Below are positions 20,096 through 28,625 of a stretch of 64,000 nt of DNA, piece after piece. The number at the start of each line of letters is the position of its first letter. The first letter of the stretch is position 1. A model generated the notes under the pieces. That model saw nothing but the letters and a program-made list of their open reading frames with translations. It ran no database searches and was not told the origin of the DNA. The translations under genes and the position numbers were made by a program. Source of the DNA: JAFGSI01 sp041287425 (lineage in GTDB: Bacteria; Chloroflexota; Anaerolineae; Anaerolineales; Villigracilaceae); NCBI GenBank assembly GCA_041287425.1, contig JBEULG010000036.1:33395-97394 (forward strand), given 5' to 3'.

Positions 20096-21199
20096 ATGGT
20101 TTACGCACATATTACCGGCTGGGGCTGTGCCGTGCCGGAGAAAATCCTGACCAACGCCGACCTGGAGAAAATGGTGGATACCAGCGATGCCTGGATTGTC
20201 GAACGCTCCGGCATTCGCGAGCGGCACATCGCCGGGGAGGGCGAAAGTTCGGCCACCCTGGGGGTGCGGGCGGCCTGGCGGGCGCTGGAAGTCGCCGGGG
20301 TGCGGCCGGCCGAGATTGACCTCATCATCTGCGCCACCTCCTCGCCCGAACATATCTTCCCGGCGACCGCTTGCATCATTCAAGACAAACTGGGCGCTGC
20401 CCGGGCGGGAGCGTTCGACCTCTCGGCGGCCTGCTCCGGGTTCATCTATGCCCTCCAAATGGCTGCCCAGGCCATCCGCAGCGGGGCGCTGAAGACGGTC
20501 CTGGTCGTCGGCGCCGAGACGCTCTCGCGCCTGACCAACTGGTCTGACCGCAACACCTGTATCCTGTTCGGCGATGGGGCGGGGGCGTTCGTCCTGCAGG
20601 CCAGCCGTCAGCCGGGCGGGGTCCTCTCGGCGGTGCTGCGCGCCGACGGTTCCGGTGCGGACCTGCTGGCGGTGCCGGCCGGCGGTTCACGCCATCCTGC
20701 TACCCACGAGACGGTCGAGGCCGGCCTGCACTACATTCACATGGACGGCCGCGAAGTCTTTCGCTTCGCCACCCGCGTGATGGGCAACGCCACCCAGCAG
20801 GCGGTGACGGCTGCCGGTCTCGATCTGGCCGATGTGCGCTGGATTGTGCCGCATCAGGCCAATATCCGCATCATCGAGGCGGCGGCGCGCTTCCTGAAAC
20901 TGCCCCTCGACCGCTTCATCGTCAACCTGGAACGATACGGCAACACCTCCACTGCATCCATTCCGCTGGCGGTGTGCGAGGCGGTGGCCGATGGGCGCAT
21001 CCAGCCGGGAGACCGCCTCGTCCTGGTCGGCTTCGGGGCCGGTCTGACCTGGGGCGCGCTGGTCGCCGAGTGGAGCGGTCCGCTCGCGGCCGAGCGCCGT
21101 CTGCGGCCGGGCATGTACCGTCTGTGGGCCGGAGTGCGCTCCTTCCTGCGCCGCCTGCTGCGCTTCTTCGAGAGCCTGCTGTGGGGACGCAAGGCTTAA
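20096..21199 (+). CDS. fabH: Beta-ketoacyl-ACP synthase III, with C-terminal extension
   Basis: Starts fatty acid synthesis from an acyl-CoA and malonyl-ACP. The triad is visible: Cys113 in DLSAACSGFIYALQ, His in VPHQANIRII, and Asn in YGNTSTASIP. The catalytic core ends near GAGLTWGALVAEW, as in normal FabH of about 330 aa. This protein continues for roughly 40 residues rich in Arg, Leu, Phe and Trp (RLWAGVRSFLRRLLRFFESL), which could form a membrane-binding amphipathic helix. It is the second gene of the fabF-fabH unit. Confidence 0.95.
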   Translation: MVYAHITGWGCAVPEKILTNADLEKMVDTSDAWIVERSGIRERHIAGEGESSATLGVRAAWRALEVAGVRPAEIDLIICATSSPEHIFPATACIIQDKLGAARAGAFDLSAACSGFIYALQMAAQAIRSGALKTVLVVGAETLSRLTNWSDRNTCILFGDGAGAFVLQASRQPGGVLSAVLRADGSGADLLAVPAGGSRHPATHETVEAGLHYIHMDGREVFRFATRVMGNATQQAVTAAGLDLADVRWIVPHQANIRIIEAAARFLKLPLDRFIVNLERYGNTSTASIPLAVCEAVADGRIQPGDRLVLVGFGAGLTWGALVAEWSGPLAAERRLRPGMYRLWAGVRSFLRRLLRFFESLLWGRKA

Positions 21200-21258
21200 G
21201 GATGGTCAAAACCCCCGGATTGTGGTAAAGTAACCTCAGCACATCCGAGGAGGTTGTC

Positions 21259-21450
21259 ATGTTCAGGCAATTTGGCTTACCGGAACTGCTAATCGTCCTG
21301 GCGATCATCCTCTTGATCTTTGGCGTCGGCCGCATCTCGAAGATCGCTGGCGAACTGGGCAAAGGTATCCGCGCCTTCAAGAAGGGCTTGGCGGGGGGAG
21401 AGGAGGATGAAACCAAAGAGACGCCCGAACCGGGACAAGATGAGAAATGA
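21259..21450 (+). CDS. tatA: Twin-arginine translocase subunit TatA/TatE
   Basis: A 63-aa pore subunit of the Tat exporter for folded proteins. It has the standard layout: FGLPELLIVLAIILLIFGVG membrane helix, a hinge, the amphipathic helix RISKIAGELGKGIRAFKKG, and an acidic tail. GAGGAGG precedes the ATG, and a TAAAGT -10-like element lies about 35 bases upstream. No tatB or tatC is present here. Its end overlaps the hydrolase gene by 11 bases. Confidence 0.93.
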   Translation: MFRQFGLPELLIVLAIILLIFGVGRISKIAGELGKGIRAFKKGLAGGEEDETKETPEPGQDEK

Positions 21451-22303
21451 ATTCCCCTCCAGGGAGGCGGTTTTTTCGAGAGACCGTCTCCCTGGAATCC
21501 ACGTCCTCGACCCTCATCCAGACGGCTCTCCGGCCGTCCTTTTGTTGCACGGCCTGGGTGCGACCGGCGCCTCCTGGGGCCTCCAGTTGCCCGCTCTGAG
21601 CGAGGCGGGATTCCGCCCGCTGGCCCCAGACCTGCCCGGCTTTGGTGCTTCGCCCTATGACGGGCGGGGTTGGACCATCCCGCGCGTCGCGGCGCAGATG
21701 GCGGCCCTGCTCGAAGAACGGCAGACCGGCCCGGCGCACGTCGTCGGCATCTCGATGGGTGGCGTCATCGCCCAGCGCTTTGCTTTCGATTTTCCTGCCC
21801 TGACCCGCCGCCTGGTGCTGGTCAACACTTTTGCCGCCCTGCGCCCGACCCACTGGCGGGGCTGGTTGTATTTCCTGCAGCGCTTTGTGGTCGTGAACAC
21901 GCTGGGGCTGGAAACGCAGGCCAGGTTCGTGGCACGGCGCATTTTTCCCGATCCGCACCAGGAATCTTTACGCGAGGTGCTGGTGGAATCCATCGCCTCA
22001 GCCGACCGCCGCGCTTACCGCCGCGCCATGCTCGCCCTGGGACTCTTCGATTCGCGCCCCTGGCTGGGCCGCATTCAGGCGCCGACGCTGGTGGTCACCG
22101 GCGAACGCGACTCGACCGTCGAACCGCTTCGGCAGCGGCTGCTGGCAGACGGCATCCCCGGCGCGCGCCAGGTCGTCGTCGCCGGCGCCGGCCATGCCCT
22201 CAGCGTCGAGCGGGCCGATGAATTCAACCGGATTTTGCTTGATTTCCTGTTTTTGCCCCAGATGAGCGCAGATGATCACGGATTTTTGGATTCTAATCCG
22301 TGA
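21440..22303 (+). CDS. Alpha/beta-fold hydrolase
   Basis: A 287-aa serine hydrolase. The oxyanion segment is AVLLLHGLGATGASWG, the nucleophile elbow GISMGG, the acid TGERDSTVEPL, and the final His GAGHALSVERADEF. It resembles carboxylesterase or haloperoxidase-like proteins of unknown substrate. Two starts are possible: 21440, overlapping tatA by 11 bases, or 21407 with a strong purine-rich site inside tatA. The 3' end carries a palindrome that includes the stop codon. Confidence 0.88.
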   Translation: MRNEFPSREAVFSRDRLPGIHVLDPHPDGSPAVLLLHGLGATGASWGLQLPALSEAGFRPLAPDLPGFGASPYDGRGWTIPRVAAQMAALLEERQTGPAHVVGISMGGVIAQRFAFDFPALTRRLVLVNTFAALRPTHWRGWLYFLQRFVVVNTLGLETQARFVARRIFPDPHQESLREVLVESIASADRRAYRRAMLALGLFDSRPWLGRIQAPTLVVTGERDSTVEPLRQRLLADGIPGARQVVVAGAGHALSVERADEFNRILLDFLFLPQMSADDHGFLDSNP

Positions 22304-22339
22304 AATCTGTGGCCGATTTACTCAACCTGGTCACCGACT

Positions 22340-22792
22340 CTATTCTTCGTCGAAGTGTAATAGTTCGAGAATCGTCCCCAGTTGGGCGCTGGCATCGAGG
22401 TAGGCATACTGTCCGCCGTCCCAACCGCCGGCCTGGACGACTTCGAGGCCGCGTCCCTGCAGGAAGGCGAGCGCTTCTCCCATCTCGTTTACCTTGAAGG
22501 CGATGTGATGAATCCCTTCGCCTTTGGCGCGCAGGAACTCTTCCCAGGTGCTTGGCCCGCCGACCGGCTCGATGAGTTCCATTTGCACGCTCCCCAGGTC
22601 GAAAAAGGCGGCTTTCCCCTTCGCCTGGGACGGCTGGCCGCGGTAGATGGTGTTGGCGAACGAGTCGTGGGCGATTTCGACCACTTCGGGCAGCGGAATG
22701 CCGAACACCTCGGCGTACTGACGGGCGGCCCGGGCTACGTCACGGACGACAATGCCAATCTGTACAACGGCCCGATTCTCCAATTTGTCCAT
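22340..22792 (-). CDS. VOC-superfamily protein, methylmalonyl-CoA epimerase-like
   Basis: A 150-aa protein with two beta-alpha-beta-beta-beta repeats: VVQIGIVVRDVARAARQYAE and EGIHHIAFKVNEMGEALAFL. The first metal-ligand position, usually His (DHIGIAV), is Gln here. The second-half His (HHIAF) and the C-terminal Glu (TILELLHF) are kept. The closest family is methylmalonyl-CoA epimerase / glyoxalase, but the altered ligand leaves the reaction open. GAGGAGG precedes the ATG. It follows scpA by 15 bases, so it is co-transcribed. Confidence 0.8.
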   Translation of the reverse strand: MDKLENRAVVQIGIVVRDVARAARQYAEVFGIPLPEVVEIAHDSFANTIYRGQPSQAKGKAAFFDLGSVQMELIEPVGGPSTWEEFLRAKGEGIHHIAFKVNEMGEALAFLQGRGLEVVQAGGWDGGQYAYLDASAQLGTILELLHFDEE

Positions 22793-22807
22793 TTTTCCTC
22801 CTCGGCC

Positions 22808-23572
22808 TCATTCGAACTCGATTTCCAGTTCTTCGTCGTCTTTCCAATCTTCCACCTTCTGGATTTCGATTTCGCGGAACAGGCCTTCCTGATAAGCGGC
22901 CACGCGGTAACGCTTGACCAGTTCGAGCAGGGCCAGGAAGGTGACGACCACTTCGAGCCGCGACGGCTTTTCGCCCAGCAAGCCGCGAAAGGTGGCGCGG
23001 CCCTCTTTTTGCAGCGCGGCGGCAATCCAGGCAATCTTTTCGCGGATGGTGATGCGCGGCGCCGAGATGACCGTCCCCAGGGCTTGCTTTTCCTGTTCCT
23101 CGGCCAAGACAGCCTGAGCCGCGGCCAACAGGTCGGAGAGGCTGACATCCGAAAGGTCCAAGCGGCCTTCCACTTTGGGCGGCGGCGCGACCCGCAGGTA
23201 ACTCCGCAGGTGTTGGTTTTCGCGTTCCTCCAGCCAGGCAGCCAATTCCTTGAAGCGTTTGTAGATGCGCAGTTGCCGGGCCAGCGACTCGCCCACATCC
23301 TCCTCGCCCGCCTCGCGCCCCGGCGGGCGCGGTAGCAAGGCCTCCGATTTGATTTGCAGCAATTTGGCCGCCACTACCAGAAAGGCCGAAATCTCATCCG
23401 CCGGCACCTGCATCTGGTGGATGTATTCCAGATACTGATCGGTGACCGCCGCCAGGGCTACGGCGGTGATATCCAGTTCGGCGCGTTCGATCAACTGCAA
23501 GAGAAGGTCGAGCGGCCCCTCGTAGACCGGAATGCTGACGGTGTAAGCGCGGTTGAGTCGTTCCGCTTCCAT
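22808..23572 (-). CDS. scpA: Segregation and condensation protein A (kleisin)
   Basis: The kleisin that bridges SMC heads during chromosome condensation. The 254 aa hold the N-terminal ScpA signature PVYEGPLDLLLQLIERAELD with DEISAFLVVAAKLLQIKSEALLP, and a C-terminal winged helix FLALLELVKRYRVAAYQEG. The ATG is only nine bases from a TATAAT box on this strand and has no good Shine-Dalgarno site, so the transcript may be nearly leaderless. scpB and smc are not in the window. Confidence 0.93.
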   Translation of the reverse strand: MEAERLNRAYTVSIPVYEGPLDLLLQLIERAELDITAVALAAVTDQYLEYIHQMQVPADEISAFLVVAAKLLQIKSEALLPRPPGREAGEEDVGESLARQLRIYKRFKELAAWLEERENQHLRSYLRVAPPPKVEGRLDLSDVSLSDLLAAAQAVLAEEQEKQALGTVISAPRITIREKIAWIAAALQKEGRATFRGLLGEKPSRLEVVVTFLALLELVKRYRVAAYQEGLFREIEIQKVEDWKDDEELEIEFE

Positions 23573-23581
23573 GGCGGGGAG

Positions 23582-23596
23582 ATTATAACTTATAAT
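23582..23596. promoter_or_regulatory. Back-to-back -10 boxes shared by scpA and threonine synthase
   Basis: The 15 bases ATTATAACTTATAAT carry TATAAT on the minus strand at 23582-23587 and on the plus strand at 23591-23596. The two genes start 30 bases apart, so both promoters must overlap. On the plus side the ATG follows the box after exactly six bases. Confidence 0.75.
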
Positions 23597-23602
23597 TCAT
23601 CC

Positions 23603-24709
23603 ATGTCGTCCGTTTTTCCCGCCTGCCAGGCGTGCCGTCAGCCCTATCCCTCGACAGGATTCCCCTTCCGCTGCCCGGCCTGCGGCAGCCTGTTCGACTA
23701 CCTCGTCCCCTGGACGTTCGACCTGGCGGCGGTCGAAAGCGCCCAGCCGGGCATCTTCCGTTACCGGCACACTTTCGGCCTGCCGCCCGAGGCTCAACCG
23801 GTCTCCCTCGGCGAGGGCGGGACGCCGCTCGTTTGGGGGCGGGCCTTTGGGCGTCAGGTGGCGTTCAAGTGCGAATTTCTCAATCCGACGGGCTCGTTCA
23901 AGGACCGCGGTTCGGCGCTGATGGTCACCTGGCTGAAATGGCGCGGCCAGGCGGAGGCGGTCGAGGACTCGTCAGGGAACGCCGGGGCTTCGTTTGCCGC
24001 CTACGCCGCTCGCGCCGGTCTCCGCGCCCGCGTTTTCGTCCCCGCCTCGGCCTCCGGCCCCAAGCGGGCGCACATCCTGGCCTGCGGCGCCGACCTCGTG
24101 CCGGTGGCCGGTTCGCGCTCCGACGTAACCGAGGCCGTTTTGCGGGAGGCGGAGCGGGGCGTGGCCTATGCCAGTCACGCCGCCCTGCCGTTCAATCTTC
24201 CCGGCTATGCGACGGCCGCCTACGAAATCTTCGAGCAATTGGGCGGCGAGATGCCGGGGGCGGTGATTGTGCCGGCGGGGCAGGGAGGGCTTCTCGTGGG
24301 TCTGAGCCGCGGCTTCGAAGCATTGCGTGTAGCCAAAATAAACAGAAACGAGCAGAAATTTCCCAAGATGGTTGCTGTGCAAGCGCGGGCTTGCGCACCG
24401 TTATGGTCGGCCTTTGTGGGCGAGAGAGATGCCATTGCGGTGGAAAAGCCGACCCTGGCCGAGGGCGTGCGCGTCCGCCGGCCGTTGCGCCTCGAGGCGG
24501 TGTTGAGCGCCGTGACGGCCAGCGGCGGGATGGTTGTCGCGGTCGAGGAACGGGCCATCTTGCCGGGGCGGGACGCCCTGGCGCGGCTGGGATTCTACGT
24601 CGAGCCGACCTCTGCTCTCGTCTGGTCGGCGCTGGAGCAGGCGCTGGCCGTTCTCCCCGACCCGCTGGTTGTGATCTTGACAGGTTCGGGGTACAAGTAC
24701 GCCCCCTGA
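23603..24709 (+). CDS. thrC: Threonine synthase
   Basis: PLP enzyme converting O-phosphohomoserine to threonine. The 368 aa begin with a zinc-ribbon-like segment (Cys8, Cys11, Cys24, Cys27) as in many bacterial threonine synthases. The PLP Lys sits in NPTGSFKDRGSALM, and the phosphate-binding loop is SSGNAGASFAAYAARAG. A long in-frame extension upstream runs antisense through scpA and is rejected. ATG 23603 lies six bases after TATAAT, predicting a leaderless mRNA. No hom or thrB gene is visible. Confidence 0.92.
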   Translation: MSSVFPACQACRQPYPSTGFPFRCPACGSLFDYLVPWTFDLAAVESAQPGIFRYRHTFGLPPEAQPVSLGEGGTPLVWGRAFGRQVAFKCEFLNPTGSFKDRGSALMVTWLKWRGQAEAVEDSSGNAGASFAAYAARAGLRARVFVPASASGPKRAHILACGADLVPVAGSRSDVTEAVLREAERGVAYASHAALPFNLPGYATAAYEIFEQLGGEMPGAVIVPAGQGGLLVGLSRGFEALRVAKINRNEQKFPKMVAVQARACAPLWSAFVGERDAIAVEKPTLAEGVRVRRPLRLEAVLSAVTASGGMVVAVEERAILPGRDALARLGFYVEPTSALVWSALEQALAVLPDPLVVILTGSGYKYAP

Positions 24710-24788
24710 AGTTGGCGAGCCTTGCTCTTCCCCGCCGTCCGCTCTGCGTTTATACTGGCGGCATTCTGCTTGTGGAGACGTTCTTTTT

Positions 24789-26486
24789 ATGACCCACCGC
24801 ACCCGCTGGATCGTTTCTCCGCCCATCACCCCTCAGGCTGACCGGGCGCTGTCTGAATTTCCTCCCATCCTGCGCCAGATTCTTTTCAACCGCGGCTATG
24901 CCGACCCCGCCGAGGCGCGCGCCTTCTTGCAGGCCAAGACGGTCTTCGACACCTCCCCCTTTCGCATGAAGGATATGGAACGGGTTGTAGCCCGGCTGCG
25001 GCGCGCCCTGGCGGCGGCAGAACCGATTGCCATTTACGGCGATTACGATGTGGACGGCGTCACGGCCACGGCCCTGCTCGTCCAAACCTTGCAGGCGCTG
25101 GGCGGCCGGGTGCGCCCCTACATTCCCAACCGCTTCGACGAAGGCTACGGGCTGAACGTCGAAGCCCTCGAGGCGCTGGCTGCCGAGGGGGTGAAAGTGG
25201 TCGTCAGCGTGGATTGCGGCATCCGCTCACCGCTCGAGGCGGAGCGCGCCCGCGCCCTCGGCCTGGATCTGATTGTCACCGACCATCACCACCCCGCCGA
25301 GGAGTTGCCTCCCGCTTATGCCATCATCAACCCCAAACAGCCGGGTGATGACTATCCCGATAAAGACCTGGCCGGGGTGGGCGTTGCCTATAAGATCTCC
25401 CAGGCGCTGTGGGATGGCGCTTCCGAGTCCGATTGGCTGGTTTCGCTTCTCGATTTGGTGGCGCTGGGGACGGTGGCCGACCTGGCCCCGCTGACGGGCG
25501 AGAACCGCGCCCTGGTGCGCCGCGGCCTGGATCAAATGCGGGCGACCCGCCGCCAGGGATTGTTTTCGCTGGCCAATGTGGCCGGGGTATCCCTGAATGC
25601 AGTCAATGCCACGCATATCGGTTTCATGCTCGGCCCGCGCCTCAACGCGGCCGGCCGGCTCGAGTCGGCGCTGGCGGCTTATGAATTGCTGACCACCGAC
25701 CAGGTCAACCGGGCCGGGGAACTGGCCGTCAAACTCGACCAGCAGAACCGCGAGCGTCAGGCTCTGACGCGCCGAATCCAGGCCGAGGCCGAGGCCTTGG
25801 CGTTGGCCGAGGACCCGCAAGCGCCTCTGCTGTTTGCCGTCCATTCGGAATTCAATCCGGGGGTGGTGGGCCTGGCGGCGGCCCGCCTGGTGGAGACCCA
25901 TTACCGGCCGGCGGTAGTCGGCCAAGTGGGGGAGGAAGTCACCCGCTGCTCCTGCCGCTCGATTCCGGAGTTTCACATCACCGAAGCGCTGGATGCGTGC
26001 CGCGACTTATTGGTGCGACATGGCGGACATGCCGCCGCGGCCGGTTTCACCGTCCGCAACGAAAATCTCAGTGAGTTGAAGGCTCGGCTCAAGGCGTTGG
26101 CAGCCGAGCGCCTGGCGGGCATGGATTTGCGCCCGACGCTGGCAGCCGATGTCGAGGTCCCGCTCGCCGATTTGCGCCCCGAACTGCTCAAATATCTCAA
26201 CTGGTTGCAGCCGACCGGTTACGGCAACCCGGAAGCGGTCTTCGTCACCCGCGGGGTGCGCCTGCAAAGCAGCCGCCTGGTCGGCGCTGACGGCCAACAC
26301 CTGAAACTGACCGTCAGCGATGGCCGTCTGACCTTCGACGCCATCGGCTTTCGCCTGGGACATTTACAGCCTGGGCTTCCGGCGCGCCTCGATTTGTTGT
26401 ACACCTTCGAGATGAACGAGTACAACGGGCGCGCCAGCCTGCAACTCAATCTCAAAGACGTCAAGCCGGCCGGCGAAGCCGATTGA
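24789..26486 (+). CDS. recJ: Single-stranded-DNA-specific exonuclease RecJ
   Basis: A 5'-3' exonuclease for recombination and mismatch repair. The 565-aa protein has the DHH phosphoesterase motifs YGDYDVDGVTAT, VVSVDCGIRS, VTDHHHPAEE and ALGTVADLAPL. The DHHA1 domain has HGGHAAAAGFT, and an OB-like C-terminus follows. Length is normal for RecJ. It lies 79 bases after threonine synthase on the same strand and ends at a strong terminator. Confidence 0.95.
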   Translation: MTHRTRWIVSPPITPQADRALSEFPPILRQILFNRGYADPAEARAFLQAKTVFDTSPFRMKDMERVVARLRRALAAAEPIAIYGDYDVDGVTATALLVQTLQALGGRVRPYIPNRFDEGYGLNVEALEALAAEGVKVVVSVDCGIRSPLEAERARALGLDLIVTDHHHPAEELPPAYAIINPKQPGDDYPDKDLAGVGVAYKISQALWDGASESDWLVSLLDLVALGTVADLAPLTGENRALVRRGLDQMRATRRQGLFSLANVAGVSLNAVNATHIGFMLGPRLNAAGRLESALAAYELLTTDQVNRAGELAVKLDQQNRERQALTRRIQAEAEALALAEDPQAPLLFAVHSEFNPGVVGLAAARLVETHYRPAVVGQVGEEVTRCSCRSIPEFHITEALDACRDLLVRHGGHAAAAGFTVRNENLSELKARLKALAAERLAGMDLRPTLAADVEVPLADLRPELLKYLNWLQPTGYGNPEAVFVTRGVRLQSSRLVGADGQHLKLTVSDGRLTFDAIGFRLGHLQPGLPARLDLLYTFEMNEYNGRASLQLNLKDVKPAGEAD

Positions 26487-26500
26487 GGCCAGAGAAGCCG

Positions 26501-26530
26501 ACGGGCAGGCGCCAGGCCTGCCCGTTTTTT
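26501..26530. terminator. Terminator between recJ and the convergent GT2 gene
   Basis: A 10-bp perfect stem (26501-26510 with 26516-26525), a five-base loop and six Ts at 26525-26530. It serves recJ directly; the same hairpin can act for the opposite gene, whose stop touches it. Confidence 0.9.
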
Positions 26531-27213
26531 CAATCCACGAAGCGGTATTTGAGCAACGTCCACACCGCGATGAAGGCGTCCTTCATCCTGATTTTTTTGC
26601 CCTCCGAGTAGTCGCGCGGGTGGAAGGAGATGGGCACCTCATAGACGCGCCATTTGCGCTTCAGCACTTTGGCGGTGAATTCGGGTTCGAAATCGAAGCG
26701 TCTGGCGCGGAGAGGCATCTCGGCCACCACCTCGCGCCGGAAGACCTTGTAGCCGGTTTCCATGTCGGTCAGGATGTTGTTATAGAGGATGTTGGTCAGC
26801 AGGGTGAGCAATTTGTTGGCGACCATGTTCCAGAACAAGATGGCGCGATGCGGGGCGCCCAGGAAGCGCGAACCGTAGACGACGTCGGCCAGGCCGTCGG
26901 CGATGGGCTGGAGCAGGCGAGGATACTCGTGCGGGTCGTACTCCAGGTCGGCATCCTGGATGAGTATGACCTCGCCGCTGGCGGCCGTGATGCCGGTGCG
27001 GACAGCCGCGCCCTTGCCCTGATTCTTCTCGTGAAGCAGCACGCGCAGGTCGTCGCCCTTGTCCAGCGCGGCGAGCCGCTCGCGGCTCCCGTCGGTCGAG
27101 CCGTCGTCGACGACGATGATCTCCTCGGCCAGGTGGGTAGAGCGCACGCGCCGGATGATTTCTTCGATGCTTTTCACTTCGTTATAAACTGGAATGATGA
27201 CGGACAGTTTCAT
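26530..27213 (-). CDS. GT2 family glycosyltransferase (dolichol-phosphate mannosyltransferase-like)
   Basis: A 227-aa GT-A enzyme starting MKLSVIIPVYNEVKSIEEII. The nucleotide-binding Asp region IIVVDDGSTDGSRERL, the DxD-like motif LIQDADLEYDPHEY and the acceptor loop DMETGYKVFRREV match DPM1/polyprenyl-phosphate sugar transferases. It lacks the C-terminal membrane helices of some relatives. The ATG lies exactly six bases after a TATAAT box, so upstream in-frame codons to 27399 are not transcribed from that promoter. Confidence 0.9.
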   Translation of the reverse strand: MKLSVIIPVYNEVKSIEEIIRRVRSTHLAEEIIVVDDGSTDGSRERLAALDKGDDLRVLLHEKNQGKGAAVRTGITAASGEVILIQDADLEYDPHEYPRLLQPIADGLADVVYGSRFLGAPHRAILFWNMVANKLLTLLTNILYNNILTDMETGYKVFRREVVAEMPLRARRFDFEPEFTAKVLKRKWRVYEVPISFHPRDYSEGKKIRMKDAFIAVWTLLKYRFVD

Positions 27214-27219
27214 GAGATG

Positions 27220-27225
27220 ATTATA
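27220..27225 (-). promoter_or_regulatory. -10 box for a leaderless GT2 mRNA
   Basis: TATAAT on the minus strand, then six bases and the ATG at 27213. A TTCTCA hexamer sits about 17 bases upstream of the box as a possible -35. Confidence 0.7.
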
Positions 27226-27260
27226 AACGAAATCCGTCTGTGAGAAAAAAGCCGCCGTGC

Positions 27261-27289
27261 TATAATTCGAATATCGCTGAATCAGGAGG
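27261..27289 (+). promoter_or_regulatory. -10 box and Shine-Dalgarno for the AAA ATPase gene
   Basis: TATAAT at 27261-27266 and AGGAGG at 27284-27289, with ATG at 27295. This gene has a conventional leader, unlike its divergent GT2 neighbour 36 bases away. Confidence 0.75.
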
Positions 27290-27294
27290 CCGCA

Positions 27295-28623
27295 ATGAGT
27301 GCCGTTCCCAGACCTGAAGGACAAGCCCAGAATACGCCCTGGTATCCGCCGCCCATTACCCGCCTGGAGGACACGGGCCTGTCGCCGCTCTGGCTGCAAG
27401 ACCTGGCGCTGAAGATTTTATATTTCCAGGGATACCTTTCGGGGTTCAAGATTGCCGAGGAAATGGCGCTGCCCTTTGCCGGAATCACCGACCAGATTCT
27501 AGAATCGCTCAAGCGCGAGAAACTGGTGGAGGTCAAATCGGCGGCCGGCGGCCTGGGCGAGGGATCGTACCAGTACGCCATTTCGGGGGCGGGGATGGTG
27601 CGGGCGCGCGAGGCCCTCGAGCGCAGTCAATATGCAGGGCCGGCGCCGGTGCCGCTGGAAGTCTACAACGAGGCAATTCGCCGCCAGAAATCCGGCCGCC
27701 TGACGGTCACCAGCCGGACGATGCGCCAGATTCTCTCTCACCTGGTCCTTTCGGAGAACACTTTTCAGCGCCTGGGCCCGGCGCTCAATTCGGGCACTTC
27801 GATTTTCCTCTATGGCCCGCCCGGCAACGGCAAGACCAGCGTGGCCAAGGCCTTTGGTAACCTGGCCTTGAGTCAAATCATGTACATCCCGGCGGCGCTG
27901 TATATTGATGGGCAGGTGGTCAAACTGTACGACTCGGTCAACCATCAGTTGGCCAAGGAGGAAGACGCGACGCCGACCGGCACCGGTTCGCTGCGTACCA
28001 GCAGCCGGCGTGACCCGCGCTGGGTCAAGATTCGCCGGCCGTTCATCATGACCGGCGGTGAACTGACCCTGAGCGGCCTGGACCTGGTCTTCGACGATAC
28101 CCACAAGTTCTACGAAGCGCCTTTCCAGGTGAAGGCCAACGGCGGCATTTTGCTCATCGACGATTTTGGCCGCCAGCAGGTGCGGCCGCGCGATTTGCTC
28201 AACCGCTGGATTGTCCCCCTCGAGAACCGGGTTGATTATCTGACCCTGCACACCGGGCGCAAGGTGGAAGTGCCCTTCGACGTGCTGGTGGTCTTCTCCA
28301 CCAACCTGCCGCCGCGCGACCTGGTGGACGAGGCTTTTCTGCGCCGTCTGCGCCACAAAATCGAAATCGGCGACCCGACCTTCGAGGAATACCGCGAAAT
28401 CTTCCGGCGCGTTGCCCAGCAAAAAGGGATTCAGTACAACGACCAGGCCCTGGCTTATCTCATTCAAGAATATTACATCAAGCGCAACCGCAAGGTGCGC
28501 GCCTCGCACCCGCGCGACCTGTGCGACCAGATTCTCGACATCTCGCGCTATCTGACCGTCGAACCGGTGATGAGCAAGGAGATGATCGACCGCGCCGCCG
28601 GTGCTTATTTCGTGGAGTTGTAA
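27295..28623 (+). CDS. AAA-family ATPase, unknown role
   Basis: A 442-aa ATPase. The first 110 residues look like a winged helix (ILYFQGYLSGFKIAEEMALP, then ILESLKREKLVEVK). The ATPase core has Walker A YGPPGNGKTSVAKAF near residue 173, Walker B GGILLIDDFGRQQV, sensor VVFSTNLPPRDLVD and an Arg-finger-like RRLRHKIEIG. A C-terminal helical lid follows. It resembles ATPases that accompany secretion or pilus genes, but no such genes are nearby. The GDPD gene follows two bases after its stop. Confidence 0.82.
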   Translation: MSAVPRPEGQAQNTPWYPPPITRLEDTGLSPLWLQDLALKILYFQGYLSGFKIAEEMALPFAGITDQILESLKREKLVEVKSAAGGLGEGSYQYAISGAGMVRAREALERSQYAGPAPVPLEVYNEAIRRQKSGRLTVTSRTMRQILSHLVLSENTFQRLGPALNSGTSIFLYGPPGNGKTSVAKAFGNLALSQIMYIPAALYIDGQVVKLYDSVNHQLAKEEDATPTGTGSLRTSSRRDPRWVKIRRPFIMTGGELTLSGLDLVFDDTHKFYEAPFQVKANGGILLIDDFGRQQVRPRDLLNRWIVPLENRVDYLTLHTGRKVEVPFDVLVVFSTNLPPRDLVDEAFLRRLRHKIEIGDPTFEEYREIFRRVAQQKGIQYNDQALAYLIQEYYIKRNRKVRASHPRDLCDQILDISRYLTVEPVMSKEMIDRAAGAYFVEL

Positions 28624-28625
28624 CC

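Noticed and set aside
23354..23602. Longer start for threonine synthase
   Set aside because: The extra 83 codons run antisense through scpA and precede the promoter; the family N-terminus begins at 23603.
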